Under the pieces are notes generated by a model that did not search any database, had not been told where the DNA came from, and was given only the letters and a program-made list of their open reading frames with translations. Made by a program: the position numbers and the translations under genes. From assembly GCA_016717595.1 (NCBI GenBank), contig JADKFE010000129.1:11231-75230 (forward strand): DNA of 64,000 nucleotides, in the 5' to 3' direction. Positions 18,098 to 26,733 of the stretch are shown in pieces; positions within the stretch are counted from its first letter, which is position 1; each line of letters opens with the position of its first letter. This DNA is from Deltaproteobacteria bacterium (GTDB lineage: Bacteria; Myxococcota_A; UBA796; CAJQPC01).

Positions 18098-18973
18098 TCA
18101 CAGCAGGCGCGAGAGCCCGAAGGCCATCAGGCCCACGCCCAAGAGCTTGTTCAGCGTCACGGCCTCGCCGAAGATGACCTTGCCCAAGATCACCGACGAG
18201 ATGAGGCCGAAGCTGCGCTTGACGCCCTCGACGAGGCTCACGAGCACGGTCTGCAGGGCGAGGAGCTGCATCGCCACGGCCAAGGCCAAGGCCAAGACGG
18301 CGGCCAGCCAGGTGCCCCACACCGCTCGAACCCCCCGCAGCGCGCCCAGATCCCCCCGCACCGCGAGCACCACGAGCAGGCTTGAGGCCGCGACGAGGCT
18401 CTGGATGGCGGCGTGGGCCGGGCGCTCGGCGAAGTCTAAGCAGTGTTTGTCGAAGGTGATCGTGAGTGACCACAAGGCGGCCACGATGAGCATCAGCCGC
18501 GCCCCACGATCCCGAAGGGGGCCCAACAAGAGCCGCCACGGCGCGCGCCAGGTGTCGGGGCCGCCGTGCAAGATCAGCGCGCCGACCACGATCAGCCCAA
18601 CACCGACGCGCTGCTTGAGGGTGGGCACCTCCCCCAGCCAGGCCCAGGCGAAGATCGCGCTCAACGCCGGGGTGAAGGAGAGCATCGGGATGGTGAGGCT
18701 CAGGGCCCCGGCTTGGAGCGCCGCGGCGAAGAGCACCTGCGCCGCCACGGTGATCCCGACGAGCACGAGCCCCGGCGCCCAGTAGCCCTGGGCGGGGAGC
18801 GAGACCCCGGCCCACAGCGCCCAGATCACAAAGAGCGGCGCCTGACCGCAGAGCAGCAACGCCGCCTGCACCGTCGGGCTCAGGCTCGCGGCGAGCTGCT
18901 TTCGCAGGACATCCAGCGCCGCCCAGCCCAAGCCAGCCATGATCGCCGCGACGATTCCGACGCTCAGAGACAT
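18098..18973 (-). CDS. EamA/DMT-family transporter
   Basis: 291 residues with ten hydrophobic segments in two repeats, as in the drug/metabolite transporter superfamily: MSLSVGIVAAIMAGLGWAAL first, LTIPMLSFTPALSAIFAWAW with the EamA P-F-x-P pattern, GVGLIVVGALIL, and LISSVILGKVIFGEAVT with LLGVGLMAFGLSRLL at the end. ATG 18973 is chosen because translation from it begins directly with TM1; upstream codons give polar filler. Inner membrane; exports or imports a small metabolite, identity unknown. It is divergent from the lipoprotein gene at 19055. Confidence 0.8.
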   Translation of the reverse strand: MSLSVGIVAAIMAGLGWAALDVLRKQLAASLSPTVQAALLLCGQAPLFVIWALWAGVSLPAQGYWAPGLVLVGITVAAQVLFAAALQAGALSLTIPMLSFTPALSAIFAWAWLGEVPTLKQRVGVGLIVVGALILHGGPDTWRAPWRLLLGPLRDRGARLMLIVAALWSLTITFDKHCLDFAERPAHAAIQSLVAASSLLVVLAVRGDLGALRGVRAVWGTWLAAVLALALAVAMQLLALQTVLVSLVEGVKRSFGLISSVILGKVIFGEAVTLNKLLGVGLMAFGLSRLL

Positions 18974-19024
18974 AAGCGTGTCATAGCGTGTCGGTTGATC
19001 TGGCGCCCCCCTCTGCGTCTTCGC

Positions 19025-19030
19025 TATACT
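19025..19030 (+). promoter_or_regulatory. Candidate -10 box (TATACT)
   Basis: TATACT lies 25 nt upstream of the lipoprotein ATG at 19055 in an otherwise GC-rich divergent gap. No good -35 at 17 bp spacing is visible. A near-identical hexamer precedes the kinase gene that starts at 22356. Confidence 0.35.
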
Positions 19031-19054
19031 GCTCCTCTTCTTCTGGAGACCCCC

Positions 19055-19681
19055 ATGCGGCAAGCACCCTCACTGCTGTTCTTCTTGGTCTTCGCGGCCT
19101 GCAACAAGGGCGCCATCACCCTCGACGTCGGCGACGACACCGGGCGGCGGCGCGGACTCCGGTGACCCAAGCTCCGACGACACACCGACGACACCAGCGG
19201 CGGCGGCGACGACACCAGCGGCGAAGACACGAGCCCCCCTGAAGACACCACGCCCCCCGAGCCCGTCCCCGACACGAGCCGCTACACCGGCGAGCTGGTG
19301 TTCTCTTACGATAGCTGGGGCGGATGCAACGGGGACAGCGCGGTCGTCGAGGAGGCCGTCGCCGTCTCTGAAGACACCGCGGCGGCGATGAAGGCGGCGT
19401 GCCCGTCCTGCTCACACTTCTACGAGGTCACCCTCGACAAGAACCAGGTGTGTAGCTGGATCAACATCGAAGAGAATGACTACCGCGGCCTCAGCTTGGG
19501 CGACGGCTGGGCCTTCGTCTACCGCTTCACTGAAGACAACGGCGAGTTCTCCGCGGAGCTCCTCGACTCCACGGCGACCTATGACGGCTGGACGGTCAAC
19601 TTCGACTCCACCTTTGACTACTGGGGGGTCGAGGTTCAGGTGGTCGGCGCCTACACCTTCCCCGAGGCCGCCGCGGAGTGA
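19055..19681 (+). CDS. Lipoprotein with Asp/Thr/Gly linker (compensated indels in the linker)
   Basis: ATG 19055 opens a lipoprotein signal (LLFFLVFAACNKG). The frame meets TGA at 19163, but dropping one G near 19142 gives DDTGGGADSGDPSSDD, and dropping two bases near 19187 restores DDTSGGGDDTSGEDTS and then the original frame (YTGELVFSYDSWGGCNGDSAVVEEAV). So an extra base and a later two-base insertion cancel out, placing a false stop between. The mature ~130-residue domain has aromatic and Cys positions (ACPSCSHFYEVTLDK, GWAFVYRF) but no family I know. It overlaps by 31 nt the end of the converging phospholipase-like gene. Confidence 0.7.
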
Positions 19682-20905
19682 GCGCGCCGTGATGCGCGCC
19701 GCCGAAGCGCGCTCAGGCCAAAGACGACGAGCCCCGCCGACCCGCCGCCGCAGCCCCCGGGCGCCTCTTTGATGGGCTCTGGGCTGGGCTCCGGCGGCGG
19801 TCGGGTGGAGAAGCCGAAGCGGTGGGCGCTCTCCAGGGTCGCGCCGTCGAAGCTCTGAAGGCCCGCGGGAACGTCCACGGTGAAGTCGGTCTCCGCCGCC
19901 CAGGCGCCGCTGGCCGGGGCGATGTTGAGCACATGGCTGGCCTCGCCGTAGAACACGCGCACCGTCACCGGCACGTCTTGGCCGGCCTCATCGGTGACCA
20001 CGACGCTCGTGTCGCTCACGGAGCTGGGCGCCAGACCTCGGCTGACGACGACGTGCACCAAGGCGTCGGGGTGGTTCTCCGTCGTGGGCCAGCCCATGGT
20101 GCCGTCGGCCGGGGCGTTGCCCAGATACGGCCGCTCACCAAAGCCGTCTTCGCCTTGAAGCCGGTCCCACAGGGCCTGCCAGTACAAGGCCACCAGCTCC
20201 CCCTCACAGGGCGGGCTGCCGGGCACCGCTGAGTCCGTCAGATGCGCCGAGGCCCACGGGAACTGCCGCTGATACTCGGCGACGACCTCCTCTTGTTCGC
20301 TGAGCGCGCCGACGCCGGCGATGGCCACGCTGAGCCAGAACATGCCCTCGCTCATCGTCTCTTCGCTGACCGTGTAGCCCTGGGCCTCGGCGTAGAGCGA
20401 CACGAAGACCGCGCCCGGGAACCACTCCTCGGGCGGCTCACGGGGGCCGACGAGCTGGGCGTAGACCACGTCCGTGGCCTCGTCCATGCTCTCCCCTTCA
20501 GCCCAGCCCAGCGCGGCGTCATGGGTCTTTGAGCGCTCCATGTACATCGCGTCGAAGACCTGGTCCGCGAGCCCGTGCGAGGCGAGGCCCATCAAGAAGG
20601 CGACGTGCTGGGCGCCCTCGTCGTCATAGGGCGCGTCGTGGTTTGTGCGAATCCAGCTCCAGGTAGGCCGACTGAAACGGCTCCCAGTGGGCGCGCTCGC
20701 CGTAGTCGTCGCCGACAGCGTAGCCCCCGTCGGGGAACATCGTGCCGTTGAGCAGGTACGGCGCCAGGTCTTCGCGGGTGAGCAGGTCGTGTAGATCCCC
20801 CGGCGGCAGGTGCGCCAGGGCGTGCACGCTGATCCAGGAGTGTGTCGTCTGGCCGTTCGCCAGCGCTGGCGCGCCAAAGGACAAGAAGAGCAGCCCGAGG
20901 AGCAT
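19651..20905 (-). CDS. Exported zinc-dependent phospholipase C-like protein with C-terminal sorting tail (one frameshift)
   Basis: ATG 20905 has GGAGGT six bases upstream and begins a signal peptide (MLLGLLFLSFGAPALAN). TTHSWISVHALAHLP and later HVAFLMGLASHGLADQVFD with KTHDAALGW fit the spaced His/Asp zinc ligands of the bacterial phospholipase C / S1-P1 nuclease fold. The frame shifts near 20650: one extra T separates AYLELD from RTNHDAPYDDEGAQ. The last ~35 residues (GGCGGGSAGLVVFGLSALRRRASRR) are a Gly/Cys motif, a short TM and Arg tail, matching MYXO-CTERM-type surface sorting. It follows the membrane kinase gene by 42 nt, same strand. The likely substrate is phospholipid; this is inferred from fold only. 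Confidence 0.7.
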
Positions 20906-20947
20906 CACACCACCTCCGATCAGCACTCACCCAGAGCTTCTGACGCG

Positions 20948-22356
20948 TCAGCGACGGATCAGCTCGGAGATGAGCACGCCGATGCCGGTGAACAGGATCG
21001 CGAAGATCACGAGCAGGGCCACGAGCCAAGGCTTCATCGGCTTCGCGGCGACGGGCGCGGCGGCGGGCTTGGCCGCGGCGGGTTTTCCGGCGGCGGGCTT
21101 TCGGCGGGTTTCCCGGCGGGCGCGGCGGGCTTCGGCGCCGGGGCGAGCTCCGCCGTGGGCTCGGGCGTCGCGGCGAGGTTGCGGGTGCCGCGCTGGGCGA
21201 GGTTCTTCTTCTTGGGGGGCTCCTGGCCAAGAAAAGAGACCGGCGGCAGCAACATCGTCTCCTCGTCTTCAGGCACCATCGTGTGGTTCACGAGGTCGTC
21301 GTTGGGCCGATTTGCCTTGTGCGCGCCGCCGGGCGCGGGCAAGGCGACCTCCGAGGTGTGCTCGTCTACCTCTTGGGTGGCCATCAGGTCGAGGTTGGTG
21401 TCGTCCATCGGCACCATCGTGCCCGCGGCCCGGGGCGCGGCGCCGCGACGAGGCCCAGCGACCCCTCCGCCGAGCGCGCGCTCCAGAAGCCCGACCACCT
21501 CCGCCGCTGAGCCCGGGCGCTGCTCGGGCTCTTTTTGCAGCAAGGCGTCGATCACGTCGTTGAGCCCTTTGGGCAGCCCGCCGGGCACGATCGTCGCCAA
21601 GGGCTCGGGCACCTTAAAGCAGTGCTCTTGCATCGCCTGCCGCGGGGTGGCGGCCTTAAACGGCGGCGCTCCCGACGCCATCTCGTAGAGCACGATGCCC
21701 AAGGAGTAGAGGTCGGTCAGCTCATCCAGGGGCTCACAGGCGATCTGCTGCGGCGACATGTACTGCAAGGTGCCGATCGGCGCGCCGACGCGGGTGAGGG
21801 TCTCCCAGCGGTTCGCGCCTTCGTCTTCGTCCGCGGCGGCCTCGACGATTCGCGCCACGCCGAAGTCGAGGATCTTGACGTGATCAGCGTCGTCGCCCTC
21901 CCGCACGAGCATGATGTTCTCGGGCTTGAGGTCGCGGTGGATGATCTTCTGGGCGTGGGCGGCGGCGAGGCCGCGGGCGATCTGCACCCCGATGTGAACG
22001 ATGCGCGCCGGGGCGAGCTGCTTGTTCTCTTTGATCACCTCAGAGAGCGACTTGCCGTCGAGCAGCTCCATCGCGAGGTACATCTCGGGGCTCGCTGAGC
22101 GAGAGAAGGCCTCGACGTGCACCGTCCACGGGCTGCGCAGCGCGGCGGTGATCGCCAGCTCACGCTCAAATCGTTTGACGATGTTGGGGAAGCGCGCGAG
22201 GTGCTTGTGAATGACCTTGAGCGCGACGACCTTGCCCGTCGTGTGATCCGTGGCGCGGTAGACGCCGCCCATGCTCCCCTCTCCAAGCCTCTTCTCGACC
22301 TGGAAACGGCCATCTAAGGTCTTTCCAAGGTACGGATCGACGAGGTGCCGGGTCAT
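20948..22356 (-). CDS. Membrane-anchored Hanks-type Ser/Thr protein kinase (one frameshift near the C-terminus)
   Basis: ATG 22356 starts the protein; the upstream in-frame codons read as filler. Seen: Gly-loop GEGSMGGVY, VVALKVI (Lys), IIHRDLKPENIMLV (catalytic Asp/Asn), KILDFGVAR, GTLQYMSPQQI and DLYSLGIVLYEMASG, a full active kinase of ~270 residues. Then an Ala/Pro/Thr linker with TMVP-type phospho-acceptor-like motifs. As written it ends at 21034, but one added A in the run at ~21106 continues into Lys/Pro/Ala-rich sequence and a TM helix (PWLVALLVIFAILFTGIGV) ending ISELIRR and stop at 20948. So the kinase is cytosolic and anchored by a single C-terminal TM. Downstream is the exported phospholipase-like gene. 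Confidence 0.85.
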
Positions 22357-22427
22357 AACGACGCTCGGCGCGAGGGGGTCTGGGGAATCCGAGCGCTCAT
22401 CACGACCACGCTCCCTGAGAGAGCGCG

Positions 22428-22433
22428 AGTATA
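22428..22433 (-). promoter_or_regulatory. Candidate -10 box (TATACT)
   Basis: The minus strand reads TATACT 72 nt upstream of the kinase ATG at 22356, leaving a sizeable 5' leader. No clear -35. It is the only AT-rich hexamer in the leader. Confidence 0.3.
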
Positions 22434-22639
22434 CCTCGACTCCTGTGGACAGTCCGCAGAGGCCACACAAGCCCCTTGATGAGGAGGATCACGCTCCGGT
22501 TTTGGGGATGCGCGCACCTCGCGGCGCGGCGCACACCGCACCGCGCCTCTCCAGTCGCGCGACCGGCAGGCCGCGGTGGGCATCCTTTGACCGTCGATCG
22601 CGGACAACCACTGAACAAAAGTTCTGTTATTCCTTGAAC

Positions 22640-23032
22640 ATGCTCGAACCCCTCCCCCATTGGCACAAGATGCGCCAGATGGAGCCCCCTCAGTGGGAGC
22701 TGGCCTGGCGTCTACGTCGTCACCCGCGCTGGCGTTGGCGCTCTGGCATGGGGATGATCTACCCCGATGGCCGCTTCATGAGCTATCAAGGCGTCGTGCT
22801 GCCCGGCGGCGAGCCCCTGCCTTACCTCTTGAACGAGCGCACCGCGGGCTGCCTCATCGGGCTGCTCTCGGAGACCGGTGAAGGCTGGCAGCGCGCCCTC
22901 GCTGAAGCGCTCTGCGGGTGCTCCGACTGGCGTGAAGGCGCGGCGCTGGCGCTGTTGACCCGCTGGTCAGGCGGCGGCGGCGCGACGGAGGATCACGGGC
23001 AGCCCTCAAACCCGGCGCAGCGGGCTTGGTGA
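22640..23032 (+). CDS. Hypothetical Trp/Arg-rich protein
   Basis: About 130 residues from ATG 22640: MLEPLPHWHKMRQMEPPQWE, then RLRRHPRWRWRSGMGMIYPDG, GGEPLPYLLNERTAGCLIGL and GCSDWREGAALALLTRW. Cytosolic, no signal or membrane segment, unusually many Trp. No Shine-Dalgarno is visible, but a GAAC-AAAA-GTTC element lies 16-27 nt upstream. The last 40 nt overlap the converging sulfatase-fold gene. Family unknown; the mix of Trp/Arg and Cys could mark a small regulatory protein, but this is a guess. Confidence 0.55.
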   Translation: MLEPLPHWHKMRQMEPPQWELAWRLRRHPRWRWRSGMGMIYPDGRFMSYQGVVLPGGEPLPYLLNERTAGCLIGLLSETGEGWQRALAEALCGCSDWREGAALALLTRWSGGGGATEDHGQPSNPAQRAW

Positions 23033-25023
23033 GGGGCCGCGCGCTCTGGGCGGTTCATCTTGAGGTACGCCTGGGCCGTGAGCGCGTTCGCGACGGGATC
23101 CTCAGGGTTCACGTTGAGCATCGGGCGGAGGATCTTCACCGCGTCCACCAGCCGGTTCTGCTCCAAATAAAGCTGGGCGAGCATGGCGCGGGTGGCGCCG
23201 GAGAACGGGTGGTGCTGAAGCTCGGTGAGGAGCGCGTCCTCTCCGGCGTCCGCGAGGCCGAGCTCCAGACGAAGCTCTCCCAAGATGAACCACACCTGGG
23301 CCTGGAGCGGGCGGCGCGCGGCGACCTCCTCAACGGCCTTGGCCCAGGGCTCCAGAGGCTCTCCGCGCGCGCGGGCGAACACCGCCCCGGCGAGGATCGC
23401 CTCGGCGTGATCGGGCGCGCGGCGCAGCGCCTCGTCGATGAGCAGCTCGGCCTCGGTCACGCGGCCCAGCCGCACGAGGCAGGTGGACTGGCCGGCCATC
23501 GCGCTCACCGAGCGAGGATCCTGGTTGAGCGCTTCAGTGAACCAGCTCAGCGCCTCGTCCGGCGCCCCGGCCACAAGCCAGGCCTCCCCCAAGAGCAGCG
23601 CCGTCGAGCTGTCTGGCGCCTCACGGTGGGCCTGGGTCAGCTCGTTCACCGCCTCGTCGATGCGCCCCGTCGAGAGCAAGAGCGTGCCCAGGCGCAGGCG
23701 TAGGTCCCGGTTGCCGGGCATCTTCACGAGCATGGCCCGCAGCGCAGGCTCGAGCTTGTCCGGCGGCAGGCCACGAAGCTCCGCCAGCTCACGGATGAGC
23801 AGCACGCCGTCCCGAGGGTCCACCCCCGACGGCGCGGCGATGTCACCGGCGGAGACATACCCCAAGGCCTGGAGCTGCTGCATCGCGGCGAGGTCCAAGG
23901 TGGCGCGCTCTGAAGACCAGGCCGGGACCGCCGCGGTGATGCGGTCAAGCTCCCCAAGCGCGGCCTCAGCGTCGATCACCCCGTCGGACTGCACCCGCGC
24001 GCCGCGGATCACCCGCCCCGTGGCCGTGGTGAGCGCCTCCAGCGGGGTCCAGCCGAAGTGGTGGAAGCCGTAGCGGGTCTCGGAGTACACGCCGAGGCGT
24101 GGCCCGCCGAGGAGGAGATCTTCGCCGTCGAGGTCGGTCGGCACGGCGAGGCCCGCGAGGCGCAGGAGCGTCGGCGCCACGTCGGCCAAGGAGACCGGGC
24201 GGTCTATCGTCTGCGGCGTGATCCCCGGGGCCACGAGGATCAGCGGGACGTGGGTGGTCGCGTCGCTCAACAAGAGGCCGTGCTCGGGCTCACCCCCCTC
24301 CCCCAAGGACTCGCCGTGATCTCCGGCGAGCACGATGATGGCGTCGGGGGGCAGACGCGGCAGGAGCCGCCCGAGCTGGGCGTCGATGTACGCCAGCTCG
24401 GCGTCGTAGGGCCGCCCGGCGTGGGCGGTCTTGTACGGCTCGGGCGCTGAGTAGGGCATGTGGGCGTCGAAGAGGTGGACCCAGAGCATGTCCGCCCCAG
24501 CGTCCAGCGCCGCCAAGGCGTCGTCGATCACCGCGCTCGCCGGGCGCTCCACCACCCACGAGAGGCTGTCCGAGGGCACGCCGAGATCGTCGTAGTAGCC
24601 CACAAACCCTTGCCCGAAGCCCCAGTGGGCCTGGGTGACGAAGGCCGCCACGGCGGCGTAGGGCCGATACCCGGCCTCGGCGAGGCGCTCGGCGAGGGTG
24701 TGGGCGGACTCAGAGAGCCGCTGGTCGCCGTTGTCGCGCACGCCGTGGCGCGGGGGCAGAAGGCCCGTGTGAAGCGTCGCGTGGGACGGGATCGTGAGCG
24801 GCACCGGGGCGTAGGCGCGGGCGAACCGTGCGCCACGGGCGGCCAGGGCGTCGATGTTCGGCGTGGCCGCGGGGGTGTAGCCCCAGGCGCCGATGTGGTC
24901 GGCCCGGGTGGTGTCTAAGGTGATGATCACCACAGGCGCCCGCCGCGCGGCGGGTGGCGGGGTCGGCTCAGGCGCGCCGCCGCAGCCAAGACCCCACAGG
25001 AGGCCGAGCAGCGCGGCCCCCAC
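22993..25023 (-). CDS. Sulfatase-fold (alkaline phosphatase superfamily) lipoprotein with TPR tail
   Basis: 676 residues. GTG 25023 overlaps the end of the upstream FG-GAP gene (translational coupling) and encodes a lipobox signal (LLGLLWGLGC). The sulfatase fold is clear: VVIITLDTTRADHIGAWGY (metal-binding Asp pair), HLFDAHMPYSAP, VLAGDHGESLGEGGEPEHG (second Asp-His site). The nucleophile motif reads PLTIPSHATLHTG, with Thr where true sulfatases have Cys/Ser for formylglycine, so a phosphoesterase or phosphotransferase role is likelier than sulfate hydrolysis. Residues ~400-676 are TPR repeats (LLLSTGRIDEAVNELTQAHR, DEALSWFTEALNQDPRS). Anchored outside the cytoplasm; last gene of its operon. 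Confidence 0.8.
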   Translation of the reverse strand: MGAALLGLLWGLGCGGAPEPTPPPAARRAPVVIITLDTTRADHIGAWGYTPAATPNIDALAARGARFARAYAPVPLTIPSHATLHTGLLPPRHGVRDNGDQRLSESAHTLAERLAEAGYRPYAAVAAFVTQAHWGFGQGFVGYYDDLGVPSDSLSWVVERPASAVIDDALAALDAGADMLWVHLFDAHMPYSAPEPYKTAHAGRPYDAELAYIDAQLGRLLPRLPPDAIIVLAGDHGESLGEGGEPEHGLLLSDATTHVPLILVAPGITPQTIDRPVSLADVAPTLLRLAGLAVPTDLDGEDLLLGGPRLGVYSETRYGFHHFGWTPLEALTTATGRVIRGARVQSDGVIDAEAALGELDRITAAVPAWSSERATLDLAAMQQLQALGYVSAGDIAAPSGVDPRDGVLLIRELAELRGLPPDKLEPALRAMLVKMPGNRDLRLRLGTLLLSTGRIDEAVNELTQAHREAPDSSTALLLGEAWLVAGAPDEALSWFTEALNQDPRSVSAMAGQSTCLVRLGRVTEAELLIDEALRRAPDHAEAILAGAVFARARGEPLEPWAKAVEEVAARRPLQAQVWFILGELRLELGLADAGEDALLTELQHHPFSGATRAMLAQLYLEQNRLVDAVKILRPMLNVNPEDPVANALTAQAYLKMNRPERAAPHQARCAGFEGCP

Positions 25024-25025
25024 CG

Positions 25026-26678
25026 TCAGTACGGCCCCGCGGGCAAGACAAGAATCCGGCCCTCGTCTAGCTCTGGGACGCCGATGAGCAGGTCCAAGAA
25101 GGAGTCGCCGTCCACAAAGCCCGCGCCCAGGGACGTGCCGAGCTCCGTAGAGTCGGCGTCGCCGGTCACGGTGAGGTCGGCGTCGCTGAGGCTCAAGGCG
25201 CCGCTGTCGGGCAGGCCGAGGTAGATGCTCACGGCGCCGCGGTTGAGGCCCGAGAGCTCCGCGCCTGGGCGGCTCACCGCCACGTCTTCGCGCCCGTCGC
25301 CGTCGAGATCAGCGCTGGCCGCGACGCCTTCGCCGAGGTGGTCCCCCAGGGCCGCGCCGGAGATCACCACCGAGGCGTCGGTGTCGAGGGTGCTGCCGTC
25401 GTTGGACAAGAAGACGTAGACCTTGCCCGCCTCAAACTCGTCGCCCGGCGCGCCGACGACGACGTCGTCCCGGCCGTCACCGTCGAGGTCGCCGAGGTCT
25501 ACGGTGGCGCCGAAGCGCTGAGCTTCACCGCCGCTGCTGACGAGGGTGAGCACTGGGTCGGACGCGGGCGTGGTGACGTCGTAGATCGGCGTGAGCAGCA
25601 GCACGACGCCGTTTCCGCCCGCCGTCTCTGTGCCGCCCAGGGCGACCTCGTTCACGCCGTCGCCGTCTACGTCGCCCCAGCGGGGGCTCATCTCGCTGAG
25701 GTGAACGCCGCTTGTGCCCAGGATCGAGCCGTCGTCGTCGTTCGGGGGGTTGCGGTAGGCCGCGGAGGCGCCGCCATAGATGAACCACGCGCCGCGCTCG
25801 CCGAAGGACCGCTCGTAGTCGGGGGCGGCGATGAGCAGCTCCGCGAGGCCGTCTCCGTCGAGATCCCCGGCGCTGGTCATCGCGCCGCCGAGGCCGATGT
25901 TGTCCAAGGCCTGAATGACGACGGCGGCCGTGCTGACGCTCAGGCCGATGGTGGGGTCGAAGATCTGGACGGCCCCGTAGCCCTCAATGGAGCCTGGAAC
26001 GCCCACGGCGAGGCGATTCCCGGCGCTGCCGGGCAGCCAGACCGCCGAGGCGCCAAACTGAACCTCAACGCTGCCGTGCGCGATGGTGAAGTCGGCCTCC
26101 CCCGCGCTCTTGCCCGACTCCAGGGGGCCATAGAGCCCATACACCGCGCCGCCGGGCGCGGCGTTCGGCGCGCCGACGAGCAGGTCCGCCACGCCGTCAC
26201 CGTTGAAGTCTGAGGTGAGATCAAACGCCGCGCCGAGCAGGTCTTTGTTGTTCACCCCGGTGATCGCCGCCAACGAGCCCGACGTGAGCTCGCCCAGGGG
26301 CAAACACGGCAGACCGTCGCAGTTGTTGTCGAGGCCGTCGCCGCAGACCTCTTGTTGGCTCGGGTTGACCTCGGCGTTGTTGTCGTCGCAGTCGAGCGAC
26401 GTCGCGACGTAACCCTCGGGGGGCTCACAGCCCTCGCTGAGCGGGGCGTTCGGGTCACCCTCGCCGTCGCCGTCGTCATCGCGGTAAAACGTGAGGGTGG
26501 TCACCGTCTCATCGCGGTCGTCGCAGTCCGTGCCGTCCTCGTAGCCATAGACCACGACCCCATCGTCATCAAAGTCGATGCGGTCGAGGTGCTCATCCTT
26601 CGAGATCCAGACGCAGCCCGAGACCCCAGCCAAGGTGAAGAGCGCGGAGCGGCGGAGCAGAGCGGGCAGACTAGTCAC
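25026..26678 (-). CDS. FG-GAP beta-propeller lipoprotein with N-terminal MopE-type repeats
   Basis: 550 residues from GTG 26678. The signal ends in LAGVSGC (lipobox). A short N-terminal region carries Asp-rich MopE-like motifs (DCDDRDETVTTL, FYRDDDGDGEGDP, LDCDDNNAEVNPSQQEVCG, DNNCDG). From ~residue 140 there are about seven integrin-alpha-like FG-GAP blades, each with a DxNxDGxxDLLVGAP Ca loop: DFNGDGVADLLVGAP, DLDGDGLAELLIAAPD, DVDGDGVNEVALGG, DLDGDGRDDVVVGAPGDE, DLDGDGREDVAVSRPGAE, FVDGDSFLDLLIGVPEL. It is a Ca-dependent extracellular binding scaffold. A perfect -10 box lies 31 nt upstream, and it is coupled to the sulfatase-fold gene. Confidence 0.85.
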   Translation of the reverse strand: MTSLPALLRRSALFTLAGVSGCVWISKDEHLDRIDFDDDGVVVYGYEDGTDCDDRDETVTTLTFYRDDDGDGEGDPNAPLSEGCEPPEGYVATSLDCDDNNAEVNPSQQEVCGDGLDNNCDGLPCLPLGELTSGSLAAITGVNNKDLLGAAFDLTSDFNGDGVADLLVGAPNAAPGGAVYGLYGPLESGKSAGEADFTIAHGSVEVQFGASAVWLPGSAGNRLAVGVPGSIEGYGAVQIFDPTIGLSVSTAAVVIQALDNIGLGGAMTSAGDLDGDGLAELLIAAPDYERSFGERGAWFIYGGASAAYRNPPNDDDGSILGTSGVHLSEMSPRWGDVDGDGVNEVALGGTETAGGNGVVLLLTPIYDVTTPASDPVLTLVSSGGEAQRFGATVDLGDLDGDGRDDVVVGAPGDEFEAGKVYVFLSNDGSTLDTDASVVISGAALGDHLGEGVAASADLDGDGREDVAVSRPGAELSGLNRGAVSIYLGLPDSGALSLSDADLTVTGDADSTELGTSLGAGFVDGDSFLDLLIGVPELDEGRILVLPAGPY

Positions 26679-26708
26679 CTGGAGACCCCAAGAGCACGGA
26701 TCCTACGC

Positions 26709-26714
26709 ATTATA
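26709..26714 (-). promoter_or_regulatory. -10 box TATAAT
   Basis: A consensus TATAAT on the minus strand 31 nt upstream of the FG-GAP gene's GTG, sitting just outside the stop of the upstream kinase gene. The -35 region is GC-rich and unconvincing. It suggests the last two genes of the operon can also be transcribed separately. Confidence 0.5.
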
Positions 26715-26733
26715 TCCAGGGCGCTGAGATGCC

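Noticed and set aside
17403..18815. Long minus-strand frame producing a repeated basic protein
   Set aside because: The 41-bp period cycles the frame through three readings of non-coding repeats, and the frame also runs antisense or out of frame through the EamA gene.
22993..25023. True formylglycine sulfatase
   Set aside because: The modified Cys/Ser is replaced by Thr and no formylglycine-generating enzyme is nearby.
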